This document shows, one piece after another, positions 44,938-58,181 of a stretch of 64,000 bases of DNA (within the stretch, counting starts at the first letter, position 1; the number at the start of each line of letters is the position of its first letter). Both the position numbers and the translations under genes were made by a program. Origin of the DNA: Areca catechu (lineage: Eukaryota; Streptophyta; Magnoliopsida; Arecales; Arecaceae); contig CM038053.1 in assembly GCA_021397845.1 (NCBI GenBank), positions 111,513,825 through 111,577,824 on the forward strand, written 5' to 3'. A model generated the notes under the pieces. It saw nothing but the letters and a program-made list of their open reading frames with translations. It made no database searches and had not been told where the DNA came from.

Positions 44938-47863
44938 GAATTTCAATGTGCTTTGTTCGTGAGTGCTGAATTGGATTTTTTGATTAATTAATATAACTAG
45001 TATTGTCTCATTTAATAGAAATTTTAGATTGGACACACCATAATCTTCTAGTTGTTGCTTGATCCATAATACTTGAGCACAACAGCTCCAACAGCTACAT
45101 ATTCTGCCTCAGCAGTATATAAAGCTACAGAGTTCTGTTTGCGATAGTGCCAAGAGATCAAGTTAACACCTAGAAATTGACAGGTGCCACATCTGCTCTT
45201 TCTATCTATTTTACATCCTCCATAATCAGCATCAGAATAACTAATTAATTTAGTGATGTGTGTTTAGAATACCACAAACCTACATTACAGGTACCTTTCA
45301 AGTATTTAATAATTATCTTAACATCTGTGATGTGTGATTCTTTAGGATTTGATTGAAAACGTGCACACATACAAATACTAAATAATATATCAGGTCTGCT
45401 AGCTGTTAAATAAAGTAATGATCCAATCATTCCTCGATACAGTTTTGATCAACATTTATGCCATTCTCATCTTTGTCAAGTCTATATGTAGGACTCATTG
45501 GTGTTCCATTTACCTTGCTTGATTCCATGCCAAACTTCTTGATTATTTCTTTAATGTACTTGGCTTGGTTGATCAGAATACCTTCTTTAGTTTATTTAAT
45601 TTGAAGTCTAAGAAAGTAACTCAATTCGCCAATCAAGCTCATTTTGAATTCTCCCTACATTAGCTTAGCAAAATCTTGACACAAAGATTTATCAGTAGAT
45701 CCAAAGATAATGTCATCAACATATATTTGAATAACTAGAATATCATTTTTCTTTCTTTGAATAAATAGTGTGGTGTCAACACTACCTATTACAAATTCAT
45801 TTGCAATTAAAAATTTGCTTAGTCTACCATATCAGGCTCTAGGTGCCTGTTTTGGACCATACAAAGCTTTATTCAGTTTAAAAACATAATTTGAAAAAAT
45901 ATGATCAATAAAACCAGGAGGTTGCTCAACAAAAACTTCTTCAGATAAAAATCCATTCAAAAATGCACTATTTACATCCATTTGAAATAACTTGAAATTC
46001 ATAAAACATGCATAAGCTAGTAGCAATTTAATGGCTTCAAATCTATCTACAGGTACATAAGTTTCATCAAAATATATTCCTTCTTCTTGATTATATCTTT
46101 GTGCAACCAATCTAGCCTTATTTCTAATTTTATTTCCATCTTCATCTAGTTTATTTCTGTAAACCCACTTAGTGCCTATAACAAGATGATCATTGTGTCT
46201 TCTACTAAGGTCCAGACATTATTTCTTCTAAATGGTTTAATTCATCATGCATTGCTAACATCCAATTAGGATCAGTTTCGACTTCTTCTATATTATGAGG
46301 TTCTACATGAGAAATAAAAACAATTAAATCATGTGCAGATCTAGTTTTAACACCTTGAGATGGGTCTCCTATAATTAATTACATAGGGTGTGTTTGTACA
46401 TACCTCCATTCTTTAGGTATATCATTATGTTTTTTACTCACCTCTTCTTCATGTGGTTCACTTGATTGTATGTCCTTGAGGGTCAAGTCTTTCATTCCAT
46501 GCTCTAGTGTACCTCCGTCATCATCAGCAAAATCTTACTTTCTCGAAGATGAATGTTAGATTCATTGAAAACAACATAAACAGATTCTTCAATGGTCAAA
46601 GTTCTTTTATTAAAAACTTGATAGGCTTTACTAATTAAAGAATATCCAAGAAAAATAGTCTCATCGAATTTTGCATCAAATTTACCAAGATTGTCTTTTC
46701 CATTGTTGAGAATAAAACATTTACATCCGAAAACATGAAAATATTTGATATTTGGTTTTCTATTATTCCAAAGCTCATAGGGGGTTTTTCTGATAATAGG
46801 TCTAATCAAAACTCTGTTTAAAATATAACATACGGTATTAACAGCTTCTGCCAAAAGTATTATGGAAGATTTCCTTCATAAAGCATTGTTTTGGACATTT
46901 CTTCCAAAGTACGATTCTTTCTTTCTATAACACCATTTAGCTATGGTGTTCTAGGTACAGAAAAGTTATGATCAATACGTGCTTTGTGCAAAAATGATCA
47001 AAATACTGGTTTTCAAATTCGGTGCCATATTCACTACGAATTGAAATAACATATAAGTTTTTCAAATTTGTAACTCTTTTGTAAAACTTTTTGAATACAT
47101 TAAAAGTATCATCCTTATGTGCAAAAACAAAATCCATGTGTATCTTGAAAAATCATTTACAATCACAAGTTCATATTTTATACCACCTAGGCTGGTAGAC
47201 CTAATAGGTCCAAATAGGTCCATGTGATGTAGCTCTAAGGGTCTAGATATTGAAACTATGTTTTTGGATTTAAAACTCCCCCTCACTTGTTTTCCTAACT
47301 GACATGCATCACAAACATAATCAAAATTGACTTTAATCTTCGGCAAACCATTGACCAAGTCCTTTAAAATCAATTTAGCTATTGTATCCATACTAGCATG
47401 ACCAAGTCGCCTATGCCATAGTAAACTTGATTCCTTGCTCTTGTCATTCATTGCTACAAGACTTGTATTACTTGACATGGCTAGATCATTAAGATCTACC
47501 ATATAAATGTTACCAAGTCTATGTCCAATGAATTTAGTACTAGAGTCAAGTGGATCAACTGCTATACACATTGATGACTTGAAGAATACATTATAACCAA
47601 TGTCACATAGCTGACTAATACTCAAAAGATTATGCTTTAATTTTTCTGCCAGTAATACATTTTCAATAAATGTAGGAGTAATTTTGATTTTACCAATACC
47701 GATTATCCTTCCTTTTTTATTGTCACCAAATGTTACCATTCCACCATCCTTCTATTCCAGGGTGAAGAATTGATTAGCATCACCCATCATGTGTCTTGAA
47801 CAGCAGCTATCTAAATATCATCTTTTCTTTATGCCTGTTGCTGCAAGACATTCTTGCAAAACA
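44938..47863 (-). pseudogene. pol: S1 pol (right arm)
   Basis: Minus-strand copy of 23440-26357. Integrase is open over 225 codons (47062-47739), including WHRRLGH and CDAC. YVDD is at 45712-45723. The DSC protease change, the Trp-to-stop before it and the SEYG integrase change are the same as in the left arm, so they predate the duplication. RNase H ends at the CH1 LTR, and no continuation is present on this side. Confidence 0.88.
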
Positions 47864-49635
47864 ATCATTTAATAGATTTAGGTACCCAAGCTCTCTTGGG
47901 TCCTTGCAAGTTAGTGAAAATGGTTCCTTTTGGAATCCAAACTTTTTTAATTTTCCTTTTGTCTTTGTGTTTCAAATGACATTCAAAAGATTTATGACCG
48001 ATGTTATTACGTGCATAGCATACAATCCTTGAATTTGAATAAAAACTACGAGATGATGCAAATTTAGGTCTAACATGTTTAGAACTAATAAATTTAGGTG
48101 CATATGAAGTAGAGGCAGAAAATGTGTTTGAAATAGATCCTTTATAACCAATTCCAAATCTATTATTTGTTTCTTTTTGATCATTTAAAATTAACTCATG
48201 TTTGTTAAAACTTAGGATTAATTTTTCAACTAATGGTTTTAATTTTTGAACTTTCTTTATATTATCATTTTTATTTTACAAATTCTTATTTTTTTCAAAA
48301 AGCTCATCTTTTTCAACTTGAATAATCTTGAGTCTTTCACAATCCAAATTTAGTTCTCTTTGTAAGATTTTGTTTCTTTCACAAGATTCATTTTTGTCAT
48401 TTTCAACTACATCACATTTATTTTTTAAATCTCTCAATTTTAAACCAGCTTTTTTATATTCTATCCATAATTCGTAAAATGCATTATGTAATTCATCATA
48501 AGTGAATTCTAAATTAGGTTCAGAAGTACTTACCTCATCCTCCAAACCCATAAGACCAATTTGTGCTATTTTTGTTGTCTCTTCATCCTCTTCAGTAGAA
48601 GTAGTTTCATCACTATCACTCCAAGCAGCTAGCATTGCCTTGTTCTTCTTTCTAGGGAATATCTTTTTCTTTCCTTCAAGGTAATAGGGTGGATGTGTCC
48701 TAGTCTCTTGCATCCATAGCAGATAGGTACTTGATCTTTATCTTTCTCTTTATTTTTTCTTTATCTTTTTGTTTTCTTTTCCAAAGTCACCTTTTCTGTA
48801 ATGCTTTCTCCATATGTTGTTTTTATTCTGTCCATAAACTTTTTGAATTTCCTCATGACTAGGGCAATTTCCTCACTTCCAAGATCATCATCATCCGATG
48901 AATCAGATTCTTCATTCTTATTTTCCTCAATTATTTTAAATGCAATGGCTTTCTTTCTTTTTGTATCTTCTTCTGTCCTTTGTTGCATAGCCAATTCATG
49001 TGTGATTAAGGATCCAAGTAGTTCATCCAGTGGTAGTGTATTTAGATCCTTTGCTTCTTGAATTGCTGTCACTTTGGCTTCCCACTTATCTGGCAAAGAT
49101 CTTAAAACTTTTTGGACAAGATCAGCATTAGAATAAGTTCTACCCAGACTTTTGAGACCATTTATAATATCAGTAATGCGAGTATAAATAGTAGATATAG
49201 TCTCACTAGGATCCATCTTGAACAACTCATAATTATGTACAAGTAGATTGATTTTTGATGTCTTAACTTGAGAAGTGCCTTCGTGTGTGATTTCTAATTT
49301 GTCCCAAATTTCTTTAGCAGAATTGCAAGTTGAAATTCTGTTAAACTCATTTGGATCCAAAGCACAATACAATAGGTTCATTGCTTTGGCATTAATTCAG
49401 CTAATTTCATATCATTCTAGTCCCAATCCTCTTCTGGTTTGGGAACATCTACATCATTAACTTTAATTGTGGGTGTGTGAGTTCCTTTCATGATGATTTT
49501 CCATAAGTGAAAGTCTATGGCTTGAATGTATATCTTCATTCTTGCATTCCAATAAGTGTAATTAATTTCGGTGAAAAGTGGTGGTATATTTGTGGATTGA
49601 CCTTCGGCCAATGAAGTGCTCATGAGATGTGCCAT
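47864..49635 (-). pseudogene. gag: S1 gag (right arm)
   Basis: Minus-strand copy starting MAHLMSTSLAEGQSTN at 49635. It is less frameshifted than the left arm: 48761-49381 is open for 206 codons across the UBN2 domain and the Ser/Asp-rich segment, and 48276-48713 for 145 codons over the acidic and coiled-coil-like part (CERNKILQRELNLDCERLK). A stop at the end of ..KPEEDWD splits it from the N-terminus. Confidence 0.87.
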
Positions 49636-49668
49636 ATGTCATTATTCTAACTAACTTTCAGAGACTCT

Positions 49669-49680
49669 GCTCTGATACCA
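49669..49680 (-). other. S1 primer binding site (right arm)
   Basis: TGGTATCAGAGC on the minus strand, just inside the LTR end. Confidence 0.9.
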
Positions 49681-49685
49681 CATAT

Positions 49686-50633
49686 TGCCGAGGTGGCTTT
49701 CCAAGAGGGGGGTGAATTGGGATTAAAAAACTTTTACAAGTATGTGCACTTTGAAATTCTTTTAGTGTAGAAGTGAAGTGTGCAAAGCGAAAGTAAATAA
49801 ATTAAGCAATCAAGCAATGAAAGCACAATCACAAACACCAAGAGATAGAGTTATTCAGAGCAACTGGCTCCTACATCCACTACCCAATTACCACTTGGGA
49901 TTTCCACTATATCCCCTAACCGGAATACAGCCGGATTGTTTTACTATGCTCACAATCCAGACCTATACACTTTGGTTTTATCGGGATCACCAAAGAAACC
50001 CTAACACCCTTTGGTTTTACACGGGATCACCAAAGAAAACCCAAACACTTTTTTTAAACGGGAAAACCAAGAACCCAAACTTAGGTTTTACAAGGTTCAC
50101 CTAAAAACCTTTAACTCTCTCTTAAGATACACCCCTTGCTATTCTAAGAGAGAAAACAAAGATATAGAATATATAACAAGCAACTACAACAAACCAAGTT
50201 TGTTTTGGTGTTCGATGAAGATCAAAATGAAGTCAAGCTTTGAGTGCTCTACAATGCTCTTCAATGCTGCTTCTTCCCTTCTTCAATGAGTGGATTCAAT
50301 GATTGAGTGGAGTTGGTGAAGCTTTGAATCCATCTTAATGCTCTTTGAGATAGGTAGAAGAATAACTTGAAAGCTCTTTGTTCTCTCAAGAAAATTCAGC
50401 AATAAATCTCAATTAATTGTTTAATCCTTCAAAAATAATTCCCTTTATAGTTTTCCATGTCATATGGCCGTTGTAGGGCCTTGGGATTCGTGAAATGGCC
50501 ATTGGAGATGATTTGGAATTCAACTTTCAATTTCAGCAACTAGCCGTTGAAGTGCAGACAACGGCTCTACGAGCTGGCTCTAGCTATAGGAGTTGGCTCG
50601 AAGTCTCAGACAGGCCAAAAACAAACTTCTGTG
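49686..50633 (-). mobile_element. S1 5' LTR, second part (right arm)
   Basis: Reverse complement of 20679-21628, with the same hairpin-forming CTTTGGT..ACCAAAG repeats (about 49975-50040). Confidence 0.82.
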
Positions 50634-51460
50634 CATCAACGGCCAGTGACTGAGAGCAGCATTAAGGTACGACATTAACTCCCTCCACTTCGACCCCATC
50701 AAGGAGTGATCATCTCCCGCGAGATGCCGACGTGACTGAGAGCAACGGTAAATGGTGGCCCTCCTCTGCCTCTTTCTCCTTCGCACGGTGGTTCTCCTAG
50801 CCTTTTTCTAGCTGTTGATGGAGGAGGTCCTGGTGACGGAAGTCCAATCCCATGGGCGGATGATCATTCCCTTCGCCGAGTGCTTCTCTCGCTGCCGCGG
50901 CGACGGATCCTACCCCACCAGATCGCCTCCCACCACCACCACCAACCATGGAAAACGCACCACTCGGTTCCTCCAGCCTGCCAAATCCTTCATCTCCCCT
51001 ACTGGAACCATCGGATCCCCTACGACCGTGACTCCGCGACCACCGTCCGTGCCGCCATTCCTTCGGGCTGCCGCCATTCACCGAAGCAGGGCCGCGCCGC
51101 CACCCCCCTCGGGCTGCCATCCTCATACCCAGCCCCATTGCCGACGAAGCCCACCGATGAAGCCTCTGTTTCTTGGTTTGTGAAGAACTCACGGGAAGCC
51201 GCACAACGTGAATGCATACCTTGCATTCGTTCGCTGACTTCAAGCATGGAAGAAAAAAAATAGTGAAAAAAAAGAAAAAGAAAAGAAAAGAAAAGGAGAG
51301 AGAAAATTAGTGGAAAAAAATCAAAAAAAAAGAAAAAAAAGAAAGAAAGGTAAAAAAAAAATTGAAACTAGCACTTTTGTTTTGATTTGGTTAGTTCTGG
51401 TTCCGTCAAACCCCGCTGAGCTTGACTCGACAGAGTCAAGTTCTCCCCACCATAGGGGAA

Positions 51461-52046
51461 TGATGGGGACCCGAAAACCTATTTTATATTATTTTTTTGA
51501 GACCATTAGTCCTGTGTCACTTTAGTCAAAGTGAGCCACTTGAGTCCTGTAATAAAGTGGGACAACTGAGTCAGTTAAGTCGACTTAGTCAGGTCTAGTC
51601 ATTTTAGTTCAGTCAAGAGTCCAGTTAAGTTGTTCAAGTCAAGAGGAGAGTCATTAGCAGCGAGGAGATTCACTAGACCCCTCCAACCAAAGTCAGCCTT
51701 CAAGCACCTGGACCCTTTCATGCCGCCAAGCCCGCAAGAGAGAGCTCCAGTCCAAGACAGGCCCACCGTTGACCGGTCCACCAGGGTTTCTTGGCCCACA
51801 GTTAAGGTTTCTTAGCTCTCAAGTAATGTACCCTGGGGTGAATTTATAAATACTGCCCCTCTTCTCTTGTATTAAATATCTTTTTTCTTATGAATACAAA
51901 CAAAATATTATTTTGATCTGAGTTTTGAGTTTTCTTCGGATTGGAGTGGGTGTGATGCACTGGTTCCCTGTTCTTGAGTGCAAGCCCTAATCCCCTGGTG
52001 ACTTCTATGCTCGCCATCAATCCTTCCCTCGCTTTGTCCCGCATCA
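51461..52046 (+). mobile_element. NA LTR-c (right arm)
   Basis: TGATGGGGACCCGAAAACC...GTCCCGCATCA. Preceded by a purine-rich CATAGGGGAA that could serve as polypurine tract. Confidence 0.88.
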
Positions 52047-53206
52047 ACTTGGTAGCAGAGCTAAAGGATTATAGTTTTGATTTTCCGCCCGCTCCAATTC
52101 TTTCCTCGTGTTTAGATCTCCTGTGCAAGATTTCTCGAACCTCAGTCAGCAGCCGAGGTCCATCAATGCCCTGCACCCGAGCCCCTCTCTTCTCTGCTGC
52201 CCGCGAAGCCTGTATCCAGCACAACATCTGATCAAGTCCCCCCTCCTCCATCTTGTCTGGCCCGTGACCCTCCCCAACGCCCCATCGGCATTGTCTGTTT
52301 CTGAAACCACCGCCAGTAGCCGACGGCCCATCAACGTCCAGTGACTGAGAGTAGCGTAGAGGTATGACCTTAACTCCCTCCGCTTCGACCCCATCAAGGA
52401 GTCGATCGTCTCCCGCGAGATGCCGGCGCGACTGAGAGTAGAGATAGATGGTGGCCCTCCTCTGCCTCTTTCTCATCCGCGCGGTGTCACTCCTAGCCTC
52501 CTTCTGGCCATTGATGGCGGAGGTCCTAGTGATGGAAGTCCGATCCCACGTGCGGACGATCATTCCTTTCGCCAAGTGCTTCTCTCGCTACCATGGCGAC
52601 GGATCCTCCCCGCCCATATCCGAACGACATCTCCACCGGATCGCCTCTGCTCCACCACCAACCGTGTCCAATTCACCACCCGGTTCCTCCGGCATGCCAA
52701 ATCCTTCATCTCCCCTACTGGAACTGTTGGATCACCTATGGCCATGACTCCCACGACCACCATCCGGGCTGCTGCCATTCACCGGAGCAAGGCCGCGCTG
52801 CCATACCCCCGGGCTGCGCCATTCACCGGAGCAAGGCCGCGCTGCCATCCCCCCCGGGCCGCCATCCTCATCCCAGCCCCGTTGCGGACGAAGCCCGCCG
52901 GCGAAGCCTTTGTTTCTTGGTTTATGAAGAACTCGCAGGAAGCCGCATGAACGTGAATGCATACCCAGCATTCGTTCGCCGACTTCAAGCATGGAAGGAA
53001 AAAAAACAGTGAAAAAAATTAAAAGAAAAGAAAATAAAATGAGAGAGAAAATTAGTGAAAAAAAAATCAAAATAAAAGAAAAAGAAAGAAAGGTGAAAAA
53101 AAAAAAATTGAAAGTAGCACTTTTGTTTTGATTTGGTTAGTTCCGGTTTCGTCAAACCCCGCTGAGCTTGACTCGATGGAGTCGAGTTCTCCCCACCATA
53201 GGGAAA
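52047..53206 (+). mobile_element. NA internal region b (right arm)
   Basis: Same content as 18113-19271. Open frames such as 52420-52950 are Pro/Arg/Ser-rich with no domain. The A-rich tract is at about 52990-53110 and the DSTESS-like tail lies near the LTR. Confidence 0.72.
52050..52061 (+). other. NA primer binding site, one-base variant
   Basis: TGGTAGCAGAGC: a T-to-G change at position 6 of the 12-base match. The left-arm counterpart (19257-19268) has the normal base, so the change is later than the duplication or is a base-call error. Confidence 0.8.
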
Positions 53207-53794
53207 TGATGGGGACCCGAAAACCTATTTTATTTTATTTTATTTGAGTCCATTAGTCCTGTGTCACTTTAGTCAAAGTGAGCCACTTGAGTCCTATAAT
53301 AAAGTGGGACAACTGAGTCAGTTGAGTCCACTTAGTCAGGTCTAGTCATTTTAGTTCAGTCAAGAGTCCAGTTAAGTTGTTCAAGTCAAGAGTAAAGTCA
53401 TCAGCAGCTAGGAGATTCACTAGACCCCTCCAACTAGAGCCGGCCTTCATGCACCTGGACCCTTTCATGCCGCCAAGCCCGCAAGAGAGAGCTCCAGTCC
53501 AAGACAGGCCCACTGTTAACCGGTCCACCAGGGTTTCTTGGCCCACAAGTTAGGGTTTCTTAGCCCTCAAGTAATGTACCCTAGGGTGAATCTATAAATA
53601 CCGCCCCTCCCCACTTGTATTAAACATCTTTTTTTTTTTGAATACAAACAAAATATTATTTTGATCTGAGTTTTGAGTTTTCTCTGGATTGGAGTGGGTG
53701 TGACGCCCTGGTTTCCTGTTCTTGAGTGCAAGCCCTAATCCCCTGGTGACTTCTATGCTCGCCAGCGATCCTTCCCTCGCTTTGTCCCGCATCA
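53207..53794 (+). mobile_element. NA LTR-b (right arm)
   Basis: 588 bases, the same length as the left-arm copy. TATAAATA at 53593-53600. Confidence 0.9.
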
Positions 53795-54925
53795 ACTTGG
53801 TATCAGAGCAAGAGGATCAGGGTTTTGTTTTTCCTCCCGCTCCAAATCTTTCCTCGTGTCCAGATCTCCTGTGCAAGATTTCTCGAACCTCAGTCAACCG
53901 CTGAGGTCCATCAACACCCTGCAACCGAGCCCCTCTCTTCTCTGCTTCCTGCGAAGCCCGTCTCCAGCACAGCCTCCGATCAAGTCCCCCCCTCCTCCAT
54001 CTATGGCCCGTGACCCTCCCCAATGCCCCACCGATGTCGTCCATTTGTGAAACCACCGCCAGCAGCCTACGTCTCATCAACGGCCAGCGATTGAGAGCAG
54101 CATAGAGGTACGACCTTAACTCCCTCCGCTTCGACCCCATCAAGGAGTCGATCGTCTCCCATGAGATGCCGGCATGACTAAGAGCAGCGGTCGATGGTGG
54201 CCTTACTCCGCCTCTTTCTCCTCTGCGCGGTGGCGCACCTAGCCTCCTTCCAGCCATTGATGGCGGAGGTCCTGGTGATGGAATTCCGATCCCACGAGCG
54301 GACGATCATTCCCTTCGTCGAGTGCTTCTCCCATTACCGCGGCGACGGATCCTCCCCGCCCAGATCCGAACGACATCTCCACCGGATAGCCTCCCCTCCA
54401 CCACCGACCATGGCCAATGCACCACCCGGTTCCTCCGGCCTATCAAATCCTTCATCTCCCCTACTGGAACCATCAGATCCCCTATGGCCGTGACTCCCGC
54501 GACCACGTCCACGCCGCCATTGCCCCGGGCTACCGCCATTCACAGGATCAGGGCCGCGCCGCCATTTCCCCTGGGCCGCCATCCTCATCCCTAGCCCTGC
54601 TGCCGACGAAGCCCGCCGGCGAAGCCTCTGTTTCTTGGTTTGTGAAGAACTCGTAGGAAGCCGCACGAACGTGAATGCATACCCTGCATTCGTTCACCGA
54701 CTTCAAGCATGGAAGGAAAAAAAAACAATGAAAAAAATGAAAAAGAAAAGAAAAGAAAAGGAGAGTGAAAATCAGTGGAGAAAAAATCAAAAAAAAAAGA
54801 AAAAAGAAAGAAAGGTGAAAAAAAAAATTGAAACTAGCACTTTTGTTTTGATTTGGTTAGTTCCGGTTCCGTCAAGCCCCGCTGAGCTTGACTCGACGGA
54901 GTCGAGTTCTCCCCACCACAGGAAA
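53795..54925 (+). mobile_element. NA internal region a (right arm)
   Basis: Priming site at 53798-53809. The middle frame MAEVLVMEFRSHERTIIPF is open. The A-rich tract is at about 54715-54830, followed by AELDSTESSSPHH and the hairpin ACTCGAC-GGA-GTCGAGT (about 54890-54906) next to LTR-a. Confidence 0.75.
53798..53809 (+). other. NA primer binding site (right arm, unit a)
   Basis: TGGTATCAGAGC, three bases after the end of LTR-b. Confidence 0.9.
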
Positions 54926-55513
54926 TGATGGGGACCCAAAAACCTATTTTATTTTATTTTATTTGAGTCCATTAGTCCTGTGTCACTTAAGTCAAAGTGT
55001 GCCACTTGAGTCCTGTAATAAAGTGGGACAACTGAGTCAATTGAGTCCACTTAGTCTGGTCTAGTCGTTTTAGTTCAGTCAAGAGTCTAGTTAAGTTGTT
55101 CAAGTCAAGAGGAGAGTCATCAGCAGCCAGGAGATTCACTATACCCCTCCAACCAGAGCTGGCCTTCATGCACCTGGACCCTTTCATGCCACCAAGCCCG
55201 CAAGAGAGAGCTCCAGTCCAAGAAAAGCCCACTGTTGACCGGTCCACCAGGATTTCTTGGCCCACAAGTTAGGGTTTCTTAGCCCTCAAGTAATGTACCC
55301 TGGGATGAATCTATAAATACCGCCCCTCCCCTCTTGTATTAAACATCTTTTTTCTTTTGAATACAAACAAAATATTATTTTGATATGAGTTTTGAGTTTT
55401 CTCCAGATTGGAGTGGGTGTGACTCCCTGGTTCCCTGTTCTTGAGTGCAAGCCCTAATCTCGTGGTGACTTCTACGCTCACCAACAATCCTTCCCTCGCT
55501 TTGTCCCGCATCA
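54926..55513 (+). mobile_element. NA LTR-a (right arm)
   Basis: TGATGGGGACCCAAAAACC...GTCCCGCATCA. Directly followed by TAGAGTCTGCTC, the S1 LTR. Confidence 0.9.
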
Positions 55514-55959
55514 TAGAGTCTGCTCTTGATCTTGGAGTCGGCTCTAGTTCTCAGAACATCAAAAAATTACTTCTGGAAGAGTCGGATCTTGAACTGGGAG
55601 TCGGCTGTTGGTTCTGAAACTTTGATTCTTCCTCCGTGCCGTGCCATTTTGAGTCGGCTCTTACAAGTATTTAAAAAATTTGCTTCAAGCTTCCCAAAAA
55701 CTTCAACATTGAATCTACTAGAAGCTAATCTAGATACTTTATCAAATTTTTACAATTTTAAGCCCATTTTTACATGATTACAGCATTCATAAGTTAGGGC
55801 TTTTACAAACTCAATTGAATTACCCTTAAGTAAATTTGAAAACCATTTTAAACAAAGGTAATCAATTCCTGCAAAACATCTTAAATAATTTGAGAAGAGT
55901 TAGTATCAAATACATGCTCCAATATTTTGTGATCATCAAAATCATTCTAGGGGTCAACA
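55514..55959 (-). mobile_element. S1 5' LTR, first part (right arm)
   Basis: Reverse complement of 15364-15807, ending GGGGTCAACA at the junction with Tat. It holds the same cluster of GAGTCGGCTC motifs. Confidence 0.85.
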
Positions 55960-56017
55960 CCTGGGCCAAACCCGAGTTCCCGAGCGAGGCCCAAGCCAAA
56001 GAGCAGTCCCATTTTGG

Positions 56018-56383
56018 AAGAAACATATACTCCTCTCCTCACCCTGAGGTCAAAGATTTTCACGGAGATTGATGGTGAGCGCTACCTACATCGCCTTCCC
56101 ATACTAGGGTCGTCCGATGGCGCGACAAGATAAAATATTACTGGTTCCACGTGACCATGGCCATGACATCGAGGAATGTCATCACCTCAAAAAAGAAATA
56201 GAAGATCTGATAAGGAGGGGCTACCTCGGAAAGTTTATGGGAGGCATGACCCCAGCAGAGCCTCAAGTGCTTGTGGCCTTTCTTCCTGTCCCTGCAGTTG
56301 ACAATCGACCCATCGAGAAGCCCATGCATATGATTTGTTGGGGGACAAACTCTCCCCAGACTAGGAAGCTCCCTATGGAGTAG
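56018..56383 (+). pseudogene. gag: Tat-type gag fragment (right arm)
   Basis: TYTPLLTLRSKI, then after a frame change PRDHGHDIEECHHLKKEIED and LIRRGYLGKFMGG. The frame 56117-56383 is open for 88 codons. Same state as the left arm apart from small indels. Confidence 0.8.
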
Positions 56384-56579
56384 TCAAGACCCTTCCCCTG
56401 GAGCCTACTACATCGCCGAACTTGACAACGCCTAGTTCGCACGGGCCTGGAATGATAAAAGTCTAAGGACATATCACTAATAATGTAAGGCTCCCTCCTT
56501 TCAATATAAGATTCATTTTAGTAAAACATTGTCTTTGCCTTGCAAGAAAACCATCGCCCGACCCCAGGCCTGGCGATTC

Positions 56580-57713
56580 AAGCCGGGAAACTCCTGAAGC
56601 CCCCACCTACTACCGTGCTCATAGTTTGGAGATGTTAGTGGGATGCTCCATAAGTGTCACCATCTATCGCCTAACTCACAGTTTGGCACCTCGAGACTAA
56701 AAACATACGAAGCCCATCACCTTAAGCCCAAAAACTTACGAGGCCTGGCACCTTAAGCCAAGAAACTTATGAAGCCCGGCACCTCAAGCATGAAAGCTTA
56801 CCATGACTGACACCTCAAGCCCAAAAAATTACAAAGCCCAGCACCTTAAGCCTGGAAACTTGCCAAGCCCAGAAACATACAAAGCCTAACACCTCAAGCC
56901 CCGAAACTTATGAAGCCCAGCACCTCAAGCCCGAAAGCTTATGAAGACCGGCACCTTAAGCCTGGAAACTTATGAAGCCCAGCACCTCAAGCCTGGAAAC
57001 TTTCAGAGCTCGACACCTTAAGCGCGTATACCTAGAAGCCTGGCACATTAAGCCCAGAAACTTACGAAGCCCGGCACCTCATGCCCAGAAACTTACGAAG
57101 CTTGGCACCTCAAGCCGGGAGTCTCAGCACTCGATACCAAAGCTAGGAAATTCCTGAAGCCCCTCACCTGCTGCCATCCTCATAGTCCAGAGATGCCAGC
57201 AGGATACCCCAGAAGATCTATCATCTACCGCCTGACTCACAGCTTGGCACCTCTGGCTGAGAAACTCTTGAAGCCCCACACCTGCTACCATCCTCATAGT
57301 CCGAAGATGTCAGCGGGATAACCCAAAAGTTTCACCATTAGCTGCCTGACTCACAACTCGGCACTTCAAGCTGGGAAACACTTGAAACCCCACACCTACT
57401 GCTGTCCTCACTGTCCGAAGATGCCAGTGGGACACCCCAGAAGTTTCACCATCTACCGCCTGATTCATAGCTCGGCACCTAAAGCCAGGAAACTCTTGAA
57501 GCCCCGCACCTACTACCATCCTCACAGTCTAGAGACTGGACACTCTAGAAGTTCCACCATCTACCGCCTGACTCACAGCTCGGCACCTCAAGCTGGAAAA
57601 CTCCTAAAGCCCCACACTTGTTGCAATCCTCACAGTCCGGAGATGTCAGTGGGACACTTTAGAAATTTCACCATTTACTGCCTGACTCACAGCTCAGCAC
57701 CTAAAGCTGGAAA
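56580..57713. repeat. Nested tandem repeats in Tat fragment (right arm)
   Basis: Mirror of 13619-14760: the ~31-base array (about 56692-57117, core GGCACCTCAAGC) is embedded in ~112-base units whose landmark is CACCATCTACCGCCTGACTC. Confidence 0.9.
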
Positions 57714-58181
57714 ACTCAAGAAGCCCAGCATTCAACCCACTGGACCCCCAGTTCGGTGATGGCAAAGCAGGGCACTCCTGAAGGCCCATACTCAGCCAGC
57801 CAGACTTAGCACCAGTGAAGACAATTTCGAGACCTCTCAAGTGAGGTGCCCCAACTTGGCGGTCTCCCAGGGCCGCTCAGGCCCTCTAAAGCCATCTGCC
57901 AGCTCTTGGCTTGACTGGAGAGTTCCCAAGACAAGCAACTGCTAAAGAGGTTCGAGGTAATCATAAAATTAAGAACTCAGTGAAGCAAAAAGGATGTCAT
58001 TGATATTGCATGAAAATGATACATCATCAACAGACCCCTGACAGGTCAAGTAGTCCCAAAATAGAAAGGAAGATTCGAGAAGGAAATCGGAGCCTATCCC
58101 TCTATTGGCTCCTTCTCGGGATGACGAGTAGGCATGTCGGCACCCCCTGGGGCCTCTGCAATTCCTGCCGGGGGCACTTCC

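Larger units (their letters stand above)
50634..55513 (+). mobile_element. NA three-LTR array (right arm)
   Basis: Plus-strand order is truncated internal c, LTR-c (51461-52046), internal b (52047-53206), LTR-b (53207-53794), internal a (53795-54925), LTR-a (54926-55513). The truncation point and unit order are identical to the left arm, so the array existed before the duplication. TATA boxes are at 51845-51852, 53593-53600 and 55312-55319. Confidence 0.87.
55960..58181 (+). mobile_element. Tat-lineage gypsy fragment (right arm)
   Basis: Reverse complement of 13155-15363: gag remnant, then the tandem-repeat tract, then ~450 bases without recognisable content up to the C2 LTR. Confidence 0.7.
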
